Assembly: GCA_009840545.1 (NCBI GenBank)
Contig: VXNM01000003.1
Coordinates: 186,001 to 250,000, forward strand
Direction: 5' to 3'
Source of the DNA: Gammaproteobacteria bacterium
Lineage (GTDB): Bacteria > Pseudomonadota > Gammaproteobacteria > Pseudomonadales > Azotimanducaceae
Length of the DNA: 64,000 bases
Below are positions 45,589 through 55,056 of this stretch, piece by piece. The stretch's first letter is position 1, and the number at the start of each line of letters is the position of its first letter. The notes beneath the pieces were generated by a model. The model worked only from the letters and a program-made list of their open reading frames with translations, was not told the DNA's origin and ran no database searches. The translations under genes were made by a program, and so were the position numbers.

Positions 45589-46613
45589 TACACAACGACC
45601 TCGGGTTCGAAGATCCCAAGTGGGTCAAAGGCTTGCTTTAGCCGAGATGCATACTTTAGAGAGGATTTTGGTTGAACCCCTAGGTGTCTAAATGGTTCAA
45701 CGCGACCTACATCTGTTGAAACGGGTGGGGGCGACTCGGTTGGAGTCTTGACCCACACCAAGCTCCCGTTCCACTCGGAAAGAACTGAGAGTTCGTCGAT
45801 GTTTTGATACAAGTTGCCCCGATCCAAACTGACTCGCCAAAGCGGCGAGCTGTCACCAAAAAAAGAAAGGTTCTGATCCCGTAGTTCACTCCACGAGAAG
45901 CTGGAGCACACACTTGCGCCGTTCAGCGTGGAAAAATCCTGTTGTACAGCAGAGGTCGCACCCGCGAAGCGGAGATATAGAGTCTGCTCGCTATGGCAGG
46001 ATCCAGCAAGCGTCGAAGACCGTCGACTGTACGACTCTAAGAGGTGGAATGCATCTACATCTGAACGCTCAAGTTCAACTGTAATTTCATGCTCCGACAC
46101 TGGTAACAGCTTGAATGTAGCACTCAGGATTAATCCGAGAGTTCCCTTCGACCCGGCATAGAGTCGGGCAATATCGAAACCCGCAACGTTTTTTATGACC
46201 TTCCCGCCGAAGTTAAGACGTTGACCTTTGCCGTTGACGACTTCGACGCCCAGCAGACTATCTCGCGTGGAACCGTACCAAGGTCTGCCAGGGCCCGATA
46301 GACCACTGGCAATCGCTCCACCCACGGTGCCTTTTCGATTGAACATCGGCGGATCTGAGGGCAGCATCTGACCCTGAGCGTGTACAACTTCCTGAATTTC
46401 TTCGAGTGACGTTCCCGATCGAGCGGTAATGACTAGTTCGTCCGGCCGATAATCGATGATACCAGTGTGGTCCGATGTGCAAAGGAACGCAATGTCGTCG
46501 CTCTCGACCAGACGCGGCTTGCTTCCGTGTCCCAAGATTGCTATCGGTTCGCCACTTGAAACTGCGTTTTCGATCGTGCCAACTAGATACGCTGAGTCGT
46601 CTCGATCGGGCAC
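45588..46613 (-). CDS. glcE: Glycolate oxidase FAD-binding subunit
   Basis: GlcE is the shorter FAD-linked subunit. From GTG at 46613 it has 341 residues with PCMH-type FAD segments GEPIAILGHGSKP, GTVGGAIASGLSGPGRP and GGKVIKNVAGFDIARLYAGS. The GTG overlaps the glcD stop by one base (TAGTG), the same arrangement as at the glcE-glcF junction; an ATG at 46682 in the same frame would lie far inside glcD and adds residues that do not belong to the family. Confidence 0.93.
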   Translation of the reverse strand: MPDRDDSAYLVGTIENAVSSGEPIAILGHGSKPRLVESDDIAFLCTSDHTGIIDYRPDELVITARSGTSLEEIQEVVHAQGQMLPSDPPMFNRKGTVGGAIASGLSGPGRPWYGSTRDSLLGVEVVNGKGQRLNFGGKVIKNVAGFDIARLYAGSKGTLGLILSATFKLLPVSEHEITVELERSDVDAFHLLESYSRRSSTLAGSCHSEQTLYLRFAGATSAVQQDFSTLNGASVCSSFSWSELRDQNLSFFGDSSPLWRVSLDRGNLYQNIDELSVLSEWNGSLVWVKTPTESPPPVSTDVGRVEPFRHLGVQPKSSLKYASRLKQAFDPLGIFEPEVVV

Positions 46614-48067
46614 TAGAAGCGTTCCAGTTCTGGATGTGGAAGCTTGCCCCGATGCACGTGCATACCCCCAATTTCCGAACATCGAGCAAGCGTGGGAATT
46701 GCCTTACCGGGGTTCATTAGGCCAGACGGATCAAACACCTTTCGCAATTGATGAAATTGTTCCAATTCCTCGTCGGAGAACTGGGAGCACATTTGATCGA
46801 TCTTCTCGATACCCACACCGTGTTCTCCCGTAATTGTTCCTCCTGCGAGAATGCAACACTCTAGGATTTCAGCTCCGAATTCTTCCGCTCGTTGCTGTTG
46901 CTTTTCTTCCGCGGCGTCATAGAGAATCAGAGGATGCAAGTTTCCATCGCCAGCGTGAAACACGTTAGCCACCGCAAGCTGATACTTCTCGGACATCGCA
47001 GCTATAGCTGAAAGTACCGAACCAATCTTGCCCCTTGGAACTGTTCCATCCATGCAGTAATAGTCTGGGGCGATTCTTCCTGCCGCTGGAAAAGCGGACT
47101 TGCGACCTCGCCACAATCGCTCACACTCTGCCGGATCTATAGCCACGTCAATGTCAAGTGCACCAAAAGACTTCATTAAGCGCTCAACTTGCGACGTGTG
47201 TTGTTTGACGTCCGCTTCGCCACCGTCAATTTCGCACAACAGAATTGCTTCTGCACCGGTTGGATATCCCACGTTGGCAAATTCTTCCGCAGCTTTAATG
47301 GCCAATTTGTCCATCATTTCTAGTCCTGCGGGAACAAGACCGCTCGAGATAATTCCCGCCACGCAGTCGCCTGCCCTTTCAATATCGTCAAACGCGCCAA
47401 GCAATACGGAACGATTGGAAGGTATAGGCAGGAGCTTCACTGTAACCTCCGTCACGACGCCGAGCATACCTTCGGATCCGACCATTAATGCCATGTAGTC
47501 GTAACCGGAACTGTCGTACGACTTGCCTCCGAGTACTAGCTCGTCGCCCTCGATGGTCTGAACCTTTAGCCCCATGACGTTGTGTAGGGTCAATCCGTAC
47601 TTTAGGCAATGCACCCCGCCGGCGTTTTCTGCCACATTGCCGCCAATACTGCAGGCTATTTGCGATGAAGGATCTGGTGCGTAGAAGAGTCCATGTTGTC
47701 GGACGGCATCAGAAATAGCCAAATTGGTAACCCCGGGTTCCACTGTTGCAGTACAACTTGCCAGATCTATGTCTAGGATTTCCCTCATCTTGGTAAGCAC
47801 GAGAAGCACACCGTCTGAATTGGGACGGGCTCCGCCCGAGAGTCCCGTACCAGCTCCTCGAGTGACGACAGGAACTCTGCACTCGTTACAAATGTGTAAC
47901 ACCGTTCGAACCTGAGCTACTGATTCCGGCAAGACAACCACCCACGGCGTCTGACGATGGGCTGTCAACCCGTCCGTCTCAAACGGTTTGACTTCGCTAC
48001 GATCAGTCAGGATCGCGCGACTTGGCAGTTCGCTACCGAGTAGCTGAAGAGCAATTGAATTCGTCAC
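46613..48067 (-). CDS. glcD: Glycolate oxidase catalytic subunit
   Basis: GlcD is the main FAD subunit that oxidises glycolate (and D-lactate). The 484-residue protein has the PCMH domain with VTRGAGTGLSGGARP (about 69-83), GGNVAENAGGVHCLKYG, SEGMLGVVTE, and C-terminal catalytic FHAGDGNLHP and TGEHGVGIEK. First gene of the glcDEF operon, starting with GTG. No glcC-type regulator is adjacent. Confidence 0.95.
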   Translation of the reverse strand: MTNSIALQLLGSELPSRAILTDRSEVKPFETDGLTAHRQTPWVVVLPESVAQVRTVLHICNECRVPVVTRGAGTGLSGGARPNSDGVLLVLTKMREILDIDLASCTATVEPGVTNLAISDAVRQHGLFYAPDPSSQIACSIGGNVAENAGGVHCLKYGLTLHNVMGLKVQTIEGDELVLGGKSYDSSGYDYMALMVGSEGMLGVVTEVTVKLLPIPSNRSVLLGAFDDIERAGDCVAGIISSGLVPAGLEMMDKLAIKAAEEFANVGYPTGAEAILLCEIDGGEADVKQHTSQVERLMKSFGALDIDVAIDPAECERLWRGRKSAFPAAGRIAPDYYCMDGTVPRGKIGSVLSAIAAMSEKYQLAVANVFHAGDGNLHPLILYDAAEEKQQQRAEEFGAEILECCILAGGTITGEHGVGIEKIDQMCSQFSDEELEQFHQLRKVFDPSGLMNPGKAIPTLARCSEIGGMHVHRGKLPHPELERF

Positions 48068-48304
48068 GGAAGATTGGTATTGCGTAGAAACTTGGATTGG
48101 TTGATTACGGAACTAATGGACGTTAACGTGGTGCAGACACGCTGTAGCATCGACCCACCGTGCATTGTGTCAATTTCTCAGAGGTTCTGCAATTCATAGG
48201 ACCACTAACAATATGCAGGGTAGTACTACGATTGAATTTCGACTTCGTTAACATGCATGCAAGGTCTCGCAAAGGCGTTTCAATCAAAAACATGCGGAGG
48301 ATCT

Positions 48305-49636
48305 GTGCCTAATAGCTACGTATTGAAGAGCGGCACCATAGTCAACGAAGGCAATCGAATTGAAGGCGATATCGCAATTGACGATTTCGGTCGGATTTCC
48401 CAGATAGGAGGAACAGCGACTGCGAAATGTGAGATCGATGTTGCGGGATCTTGGATTCTACCGGGCATGATCGACGACCAAGTTCACTTTCGAGAGCCTG
48501 GAATGGAACACAAAGCCACGATTGCTACAGAGTCTCGTGCCGCACTTGCCGGCGGTATTACCAGTTACATGGAAATGCCCAATTGCATACCACAAACAAT
48601 CAATCGATCTCGATTGCTGGACAAACATGATCGTGCCAGCAAGAGATCTCTTGCGAACTACGGCTTCTATCTCGGCGCAACCAACGACAACCTTGAGGAT
48701 ATAAAGTCTGTAGATCAAGAGAAAGCTTGCGGAGTCAAGGTATTCATGGGTGCTTCTACGGGCAACATGCTCGTGGACGATCTTCAAACATTGGAAGGCA
48801 TATTTGCCTCTTGTCCTCTGGTAATTGCTACGCATTGCGAAGACACACCCACGATACTGGAGAATGAAGCGGCTGCACGTGAACGGTTCGGAGCAAACGC
48901 ACCTCCGGAAATACACGCTCGGGTGCGGTCAGCAGAAGCATGTCTAAAGTCCTCCAGTTTGGCAGTCGACCTTGCGAAGCGGCTTGGATCACGCCTGCAC
49001 GTACTACACCTCACAACTGCGATCGAGATGGACTTGTTTGATACGGGGCCAATAGAGTCCAAGAGAATTACGGCTGAAGTGTGTATTCACCATCTCTACT
49101 TCAATTCTGATTCCTATCAAACCAAAGGTGCCGACATCAAGTGCAATCCATCGGTAAAAAGCCCAGCAGATCAACTCGCTCTTCAAGCTGCACTAGACGA
49201 AGACCGGATTGACGTTATCGCGACAGATCATGCTCCTCACACTCAGCAGGAAAAGCAATTACCGTTCCTCGATGCGCCCGCGGGGGTTCCTTTGGTTGAA
49301 TTCGCAATGCCATGTGTATTGGAATTCGTAAAAAACGGCACTTACAAGTTGGAGCACATAGTCCAAAAAGTTGCTCATGCCCCAGCTAGGTTGTTTGAAG
49401 TCAAAGAACGGGGATTCTTGCGTGAGGGTTATTGGGCAGATATCGTGGTAGTCAATCCAAATCGGGCTACGAATGTAGGCGAGTCCGTACTCCACTCGAA
49501 GTGTGGTTGGTCCCCATTTACAGGAACTTCCTTTTCTACGCAGGTAACTGACACATTCGTTAACGGAAATCTTATGTATTCAAGGGGTGAGTTCCTTTCG
49601 GACAAATGCGGCATGGCACTCCAGTACAACCGCTAG
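48305..49636 (+). CDS. pyrC: Dihydroorotase (amidohydrolase class)
   Basis: Dihydroorotase closes carbamoyl-aspartate to dihydroorotate in pyrimidine synthesis. The 443-residue protein has IDDQVHFREPGMEHKATI, FMGASTGNML with the preceding GVKV lysine, IATHCED, HVLHLTTA and the ATDHAPHT metal/base motif. The first metal motif reads D-D-Q-V-H rather than the D-x-H-x-H of many amidohydrolases; this DDQVHFREPG variant is normal in the dihydroorotase clade known from Bacteroidetes and some gammaproteobacteria. The GTG at 48305 follows GGAGGA; a frame back to 48257 is open. Confidence 0.85.
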   Translation: MPNSYVLKSGTIVNEGNRIEGDIAIDDFGRISQIGGTATAKCEIDVAGSWILPGMIDDQVHFREPGMEHKATIATESRAALAGGITSYMEMPNCIPQTINRSRLLDKHDRASKRSLANYGFYLGATNDNLEDIKSVDQEKACGVKVFMGASTGNMLVDDLQTLEGIFASCPLVIATHCEDTPTILENEAAARERFGANAPPEIHARVRSAEACLKSSSLAVDLAKRLGSRLHVLHLTTAIEMDLFDTGPIESKRITAEVCIHHLYFNSDSYQTKGADIKCNPSVKSPADQLALQAALDEDRIDVIATDHAPHTQQEKQLPFLDAPAGVPLVEFAMPCVLEFVKNGTYKLEHIVQKVAHAPARLFEVKERGFLREGYWADIVVVNPNRATNVGESVLHSKCGWSPFTGTSFSTQVTDTFVNGNLMYSRGEFLSDKCGMALQYNR

Positions 49637-49768
49637 TCGATCAAACTGAAAGTTCATGTGCTTGAGTCTTTTCTGTGTCCTTAGGTCGAATCACTGAGGA
49701 GATTGTGTGGTAGCCGCCCGAACAAGACCTCGGTGCAGACTTAGTCAAATCGGTTCAAGGAGACGCTT

Positions 49769-50953
49769 GTGAAGATCGTGGATTTTCGACCCTACGTGAT
49801 TCAGACACCTCGACCTCATAGAGGTGGTCGTTATTGGGTTTTCGTAAAGCTTCGTACAGACAACTCCATCGAAGGAATCGGTGAAGCCTACAAGGTACCT
49901 TTTCATCCGCTTACTGTCGCCAAGATGATTGAAGACGTTTGCGAGACCTATGTCGTAGGTGAGGATCCGTTCCAAATTGAAAGGCTCTGGAGAGCTATCT
50001 ACTACGGAGAAGGCTACGAGTCTCACGACCATCACCAACATCCCGATCACACAGTATTGGGTATTCTCAGCGCTATCGAGATGGCTTGCTGGGACATCGT
50101 TGGAAAGGCACTCGATCAGCCGGTTTACAACTTACTGGGTGGCAAGTACAACGAGCGATTGAGGTCGTATACATACCTGTGGCCCGCACCAGGTGACGCT
50201 TCTAGACAATCACCTCACACTGACGCTGAAGCTGCCAGCCGAAGCGCTGCTGCACATGTTGCAGAAGGATTTACCGCACTCAAGTTTGATCCGTTAATCG
50301 ACGTAATGGGAAAAGAAGATCCTCGTGAACCTCCGTTGGACCGACTCGAAAACGCCGAATGGGTGGTCCGGGCTGTACGCGAGACTGTAGGCAACAAGGC
50401 AGACATCCTGATTGGAACACACGGCCAGTCCACTACATCAGGAACCATACGATTTGCGAAGCGAATCGAGAAATACGATCCCCTTTGGTTCGAAGAACCG
50501 GTACCACCGGAAAACCGAGACGAAATGGCGAGAGTGGCTCGAGCTACAAGTATCCCTGTAGCTTCCGGCGAACGATTGTCTACAAAGTTCGAGTTTCGAG
50601 AATTACTTGAAAAACAAGCGGCGGCAATTCTCCAAATGGCATTGGGACGTGTTGGAGGAATTCTCGAGGCCCGAAAAATCGCTGGAATGGCGGAAGCATA
50701 CTACGCTCAAATCGCACCACACTTGTACTGCGGGCCTATAGAGGCTGCTGCGAATATTCAGGTGGACACATGTAGTCCAAACTTCCTGATTCAGGAAAGT
50801 ATCGGCAGATTTGATGGTTTTCATGCCAACATTCTGGAGAAGCCAATTCAATGGGAGGACGGTTATATCGTTCCTCCAACCGAACCGGGTTTAGGTGTAG
50901 TTCTCAATGAGCAGTGTGCTAAAGAGCACGAGTACCGTGAGGACCGAATCTAG
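49769..50953 (+). CDS. Enolase-superfamily sugar-acid dehydratase-like enzyme
   Basis: The 394-residue protein resembles galactonate/gluconate-type dehydratases of the mandelate racemase group. Visible sites: K172-x-D (LKFDP), THG at 217-219, metal ligand Glu242 (FEEPVPPEN), Glu268 (ASGERL) and a C-terminal IAPHLYCGPI carrying the catalytic His. The substrate is not determinable. It stands alone, 130 bases after pyrC, and converges on an acyl-CoA synthetase. It is distinct from the other enolase-superfamily gene at 25.6 kb. Confidence 0.82.
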   Translation: MKIVDFRPYVIQTPRPHRGGRYWVFVKLRTDNSIEGIGEAYKVPFHPLTVAKMIEDVCETYVVGEDPFQIERLWRAIYYGEGYESHDHHQHPDHTVLGILSAIEMACWDIVGKALDQPVYNLLGGKYNERLRSYTYLWPAPGDASRQSPHTDAEAASRSAAAHVAEGFTALKFDPLIDVMGKEDPREPPLDRLENAEWVVRAVRETVGNKADILIGTHGQSTTSGTIRFAKRIEKYDPLWFEEPVPPENRDEMARVARATSIPVASGERLSTKFEFRELLEKQAAAILQMALGRVGGILEARKIAGMAEAYYAQIAPHLYCGPIEAAANIQVDTCSPNFLIQESIGRFDGFHANILEKPIQWEDGYIVPPTEPGLGVVLNEQCAKEHEYREDRI

Positions 50954-50991
50954 GGTTGTCAGATTCCACACCACAGACCCTCACTCGACTG

Positions 50992-52632
50992 TCAACGCAA
51001 GTCCGGTAGTACGTATCCGTCCTGCTCTAACTGCGATCGGACATTCTTTTTGTCTAACTTGCCCGTCGAAGTAAGTGGAATCTGGTCTACAAACAAGACA
51101 TCGTCAGGCAATTGCCACTTTGCAAACTTCAATGCGCAGTGACTTGCAATCTCTTCGACGGTAACCGAGGCACTGTCGTCCAGCACTACAAGAGCAACAG
51201 GACGTTCATCCCACTTTGGATGAGGTTGCGCTACAACACAAGCTTGTCTAACTCCCTCCATCGCCACAATATGGTTTTCTAGGTCAACCGAAGAAATCCA
51301 TTCCCCTCCGCTCTTGACGAGATCCTTAGAGCGATCCGCAATGATCAAGTACTCTTCGGGATCGATGGACCCCACGTCTCCTGTAATTAGCCAGTCTTTG
51401 TGGAATTTCGAGGGTTGGGGGTCACGGTAGTATTCGGAGCAGATCCAAGGACCTCGAATCAATATCTCACCGACAGTCTCTCCATCGTGTGGAAGTCGAT
51501 TGAAGTCTTCATCAAATACGTCGAGTTCTAGCCCAGGCATCAGTAGTCCGGCCTTGCAGGAATTTTGGGTCAATTGAGAGGGTGCGGCGTCCATGTGCCA
51601 CAGCTTGGACGTGCGTCGAGCAAGCGTACCCAGTGGGCTGGTCTCGGTCATGCCCCAACCTTGAATCATCTCCACACCTAACTCGTCCCAATACCACTCA
51701 ACCAAAGATTCCGGCGGAGCAGATCCTCCACATGTGAGTCGACTCAAATGCGACAAGTCGCAGCCGTTGGGATTCTGCTCCAGAAAGGCCTTGATTCCTT
51801 GCCAAATCGTTGGAACTCCCGCAGAAAGCGTCACCTGCTCTTGAGCTATGAGATCTACTAATCTGTCGGGAGACATGAATCGATGGGGCAAGACTTGCTT
51901 GCATCCCAACATCAGTCCAGCCCATGGCAAACCCCAGCCCATCGCATGAAACATGGGGACGATTCCACAAAGCGTGTCCGTAGCAGAAAGCGACATGGCG
52001 TCAGTCATGCAAATTGCCAAGGTGTGCAAGAACTGAGATCGATGCTCGTATTCGACTCCTTTCGGGTTGCCCGTTGTACCACTGGTGTAGCAAAGCCCCA
52101 ATGCTTCGTTCTCGTCGATATGTGGCGAAACGAACTCATCTGACATTCCAGAAATGAACTCTTCATAGTCGATGGTGTTGGGTAGAGTCGTCTCCCAGTC
52201 TTCGAAACCCGGTTCAGCTGCAACAACATACCGTTCCACCCACGGAATTCTTTCCTGAAGCTGTTCTAGGATCGGTAGTAAATCTGCGTCAACAATCATT
52301 AGCTTGTCGTCTGCATGATTGATCACATACTCGAGGTCTACAGGCGAAAGGCGAATGTTCACAGTGTGGAGTACCACACCCATGTTCGCGGTGGCGTGAT
52401 AGGCCTCGACATGTCGAGAACTGTTCCACATGAAAGTTCCAACACGATCCCCAATCTCAATTCCTGCTTCACACAGCGCGTTTGCAAGCTGGTGAGAACG
52501 CTGCACGGTTTCCATGTAGGTCTGTCTGCGAACCCCATCTTCAGTGGCGGTCACAATTTCCGAATTGGGCTGGATAGTTGCTCCACGACTGATAATTCGC
52601 GACATAGTCAAAGGAGTGTGTTGCATTCCCAT
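50992..52632 (-). CDS. Acyl-CoA synthetase (AlkK/DmdB-type AMP-binding enzyme)
   Basis: The 546-residue ligase has the P-loop-like YTSGTTGNPKG (about 178-188), GWGMTETSPLGT, GDVGSIDPEEYL and the C-terminal lysine motif PLTSTGKLDKKNV. The N-terminus (QHTPLTMSRIISRG, NMGVVLHTVNIRLSP) matches the medium-chain acyl-CoA / 3-methylmercaptopropionyl-CoA ligase group. Either a medium-chain fatty acid or methylmercaptopropionate is a possible substrate. A second CoA ligase gene lies 79 bases upstream on the same strand. Confidence 0.85.
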   Translation of the reverse strand: MGMQHTPLTMSRIISRGATIQPNSEIVTATEDGVRRQTYMETVQRSHQLANALCEAGIEIGDRVGTFMWNSSRHVEAYHATANMGVVLHTVNIRLSPVDLEYVINHADDKLMIVDADLLPILEQLQERIPWVERYVVAAEPGFEDWETTLPNTIDYEEFISGMSDEFVSPHIDENEALGLCYTSGTTGNPKGVEYEHRSQFLHTLAICMTDAMSLSATDTLCGIVPMFHAMGWGLPWAGLMLGCKQVLPHRFMSPDRLVDLIAQEQVTLSAGVPTIWQGIKAFLEQNPNGCDLSHLSRLTCGGSAPPESLVEWYWDELGVEMIQGWGMTETSPLGTLARRTSKLWHMDAAPSQLTQNSCKAGLLMPGLELDVFDEDFNRLPHDGETVGEILIRGPWICSEYYRDPQPSKFHKDWLITGDVGSIDPEEYLIIADRSKDLVKSGGEWISSVDLENHIVAMEGVRQACVVAQPHPKWDERPVALVVLDDSASVTVEEIASHCALKFAKWQLPDDVLFVDQIPLTSTGKLDKKNVRSQLEQDGYVLPDLR

Positions 52633-52711
52633 AAGTGGAGATCTCAGTTTGCTAAAGAGTTGGACGCGCCATGGGTTTTGACCGTGCCCCCACGTTCGGT
52701 ACTGGTTGTGG

Positions 52712-54682
52712 CTAGTTCACTTGCGAGGTAGTAATGTCAAGAAATAACTCCGGCACCAATTCGCGACGAGTTATTCGGCCATCCGACAGCCTCTCTATAC
52801 ACAGCATGAGAACGGGATCGATGTTTCGAAACTTGGCTCTAGTCGCCAAATACGAAAGCTGTCCGGCATTGAAATGCCTGGGATAGCCTAGCTCGCCAGC
52901 AGTCTTGCTCAACGCTCGGGCCAAGTTGGTGGGATTCTCATACTGTTCGATCACTTGGGCAATTAACCTACGTCGTTCAGCATGTATTTCTTGCTCGTTA
53001 AGAGTTTCAGACAGCTCAGGTTCATCACCCACGTGAAGAGCGGAAGACTGTGTCTCTAGTTCCCTGATGCGCTCCTCGGCTCGAGCGCGAGCCCACTTGT
53101 AGTCCGCCTTACCGGCGGGCGAACGTCTAACGGTATCCTCGAAGAAAACCTGTTTCGGTATTTTGTAGCCAGCGATTCGTTCTCGAGCGAAGTCAATGAG
53201 ATCGCGTTCGTTCAGTTCACGTTCTTCAATGCAAGACACCACAGCCACAATGCGGTGTCCGAATCGTTCATCCGGCACTCCAACAACTAGGCAATCGATT
53301 ACATCGGGATGTTGCTTTGCGATCTCTTCAACTTCCTCAGGATAGACCTTCTCACCCGCAGTATTGATGCAGTTACTTCCACGACCGAGCAATGTAATGG
53401 TTAGGTCGCTTTCGACTGACGCGAAATCTCCTGGGAAACTGTATCGAACGCCATCTACTTCGCGAAAAGTTGCCGCAGATTTTTCCGGATCCTTGTAATA
53501 ACCAATCGGCACGAGACCGCTGGTCGCTAACCGCCCCGCCTTCCCGCTTCCAGGCACTACTTCTTCGTCGTTTTCGTCAAAGACTTTGACGCCGGGACTC
53601 AAGGTGAATCGTGCAGTCTTCGAAGTGTCGTCTCGACTTGAAACCGAACTACCCATTCCGCCTTCCGTGGAGCCCATTGCATCAATCAATTGCATTGCGT
53701 GATGTTCTAGCAACGCTTCCTTTATTTCGCTACTCCACATGACTCCACTCGAAATAATTTGTCGAACGGAGCTAATGTCGTAAGGACGCTGCAAAACGAT
53801 TGATTCGTTGAGTGCATCCAACATTGGTCGTGCAAAAGCGTCTCCTACTATCACCACCTTATCGACCTTGTTTCTTTCCACCTCACTCCAGATCAAGTGA
53901 GGATCCAAACCCAATTTTGAAATCGTTACGACCGTTCCACCACAAAGCAACGGTATGATCGCCCCCAACCACATACCTGTACCATGCATCAACGGACATG
54001 CTGGCAAACAGACGGGGAGTTGCTGAACGACCTCAATGGCCCTTAAAAATCTCGCAAAATCCTCCGGCGTCTCTGGAGCTGCAACTCCATCCGCCGCATA
54101 AGCTGACAACAACCGATGGATGAATTCGCCTTGCGCATACATAACTCCTTTTGGCATGCCAGTAGTACCGCCTGTATAGAGCATGTAAACATCGTCCGGA
54201 GAGCGATCCGGATTTCGCTCGCAGGGCGAATGAGCCTTGATTGCCTGTTCGTAGTCCACAGAGTTGGCAAGAAGTGACTCAGTCCCATCGGGAATCTGGA
54301 TATAGAGCTTTACTTTTGGTAGACGATCTCTAATCTCCCAAATGCGCGCTGCGTAGCATGCCTGATAAAACAATGCTTCTGAGTCGGAGTTGTCAAGAAT
54401 GTATGCGAGTTCGTCCGATGTGTATCGATAGTTGACGTTTATGGGACATGATCGGGTCTTGAAAATGCCATATTGCGCCTCAAGATATTGGTTCGAATTG
54501 TGTGCATAAATACCTACCTTCGACCCATTACCAATTCCGTTTTCTTGAAGCAGTGAAGCAAGCCTTGCCGCCCGATCGTCATAGTCGAACCAAGTGCGAC
54601 GAACGTCGCCACATACCAACGCTTCGCGATCCGGGATTAGATCTGCAATGGATTCCCATGCAGTTGCGAAGTCCACTGCCAT
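52712..54682 (-). CDS. FadD-like acyl-CoA synthetase with a C-terminal extension
   Basis: The 656-residue protein begins with a complete AMP-binding ligase: YTGGTTGMPKGVMY (about 168-181), DAMGSTEGGMG, RGSNCINTAGEKVYPEEVE and a final RRSPAGKADYKWA near residue 540, which normally ends the family. About 110 residues follow (LSETLNEQEIHAERRRLI..., then FRNIDPVLMLCIERLSDGRI) with no recognised domain. A GGAGAT ribosome site precedes the ATG. The neighbouring gene is a second ligase, suggesting an operon for acid activation. Confidence 0.85.
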   Translation of the reverse strand: MAVDFATAWESIADLIPDREALVCGDVRRTWFDYDDRAARLASLLQENGIGNGSKVGIYAHNSNQYLEAQYGIFKTRSCPINVNYRYTSDELAYILDNSDSEALFYQACYAARIWEIRDRLPKVKLYIQIPDGTESLLANSVDYEQAIKAHSPCERNPDRSPDDVYMLYTGGTTGMPKGVMYAQGEFIHRLLSAYAADGVAAPETPEDFARFLRAIEVVQQLPVCLPACPLMHGTGMWLGAIIPLLCGGTVVTISKLGLDPHLIWSEVERNKVDKVVIVGDAFARPMLDALNESIVLQRPYDISSVRQIISSGVMWSSEIKEALLEHHAMQLIDAMGSTEGGMGSSVSSRDDTSKTARFTLSPGVKVFDENDEEVVPGSGKAGRLATSGLVPIGYYKDPEKSAATFREVDGVRYSFPGDFASVESDLTITLLGRGSNCINTAGEKVYPEEVEEIAKQHPDVIDCLVVGVPDERFGHRIVAVVSCIEERELNERDLIDFARERIAGYKIPKQVFFEDTVRRSPAGKADYKWARARAEERIRELETQSSALHVGDEPELSETLNEQEIHAERRRLIAQVIEQYENPTNLARALSKTAGELGYPRHFNAGQLSYLATRAKFRNIDPVLMLCIERLSDGRITRRELVPELFLDITTSQVN

Positions 54683-55056
54683 AAATATCTCCCATCTTCC
54701 TCAACTCTCGAGTGAGCTGTCAAACTCGTAAAGACGTATTGGATTGGTCGTCCGTGATTCTCTACTGCGAGTCGATCAGTGCTCGTTCCGTCGCGTCTTG
54801 ACCGAACACCATAATTGTAGTGACAGAATATGTGCTACATACAGCGACCGCTACTCCCCGTTCGAGCACTGAAAGATTCCTAGTCTACGCGTCAAGCGTA
54901 GTGTCGTATTTGTGGTAACCGCAAACTGTCCAGAATTCCCGATTTGGCTGTGTTCGGGTGGGTACATTCCTAAACCAATCAAGTTCAGTCTCTTGGATCA
55001 TGTATGCTCAACTACAAGCATGTGTACTGAACACCACGGCGAATCAAAAAAAATCT
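54683..55056. other. Divergent intergenic region upstream of the acyl-CoA synthetase and PliI-like genes
   Basis: This 374-base stretch holds a perfect 6-bp hairpin at 54885-54901 (CTACGC-GTCAA-GCGTAG) and must carry both divergent promoters, but no clear -35/-10 pair stands out. No gene is visible; in-frame codons upstream of the PliI-like ATG precede its signal peptide. Confidence 0.4.

Noticed and set aside
48452-48520. Loss of a metal-binding histidine in dihydroorotase (DDQVH instead of DxHxH)
   Set aside because: The DDQVHFREPG form is the normal motif of one dihydroorotase clade, and the rest of the active site is intact.
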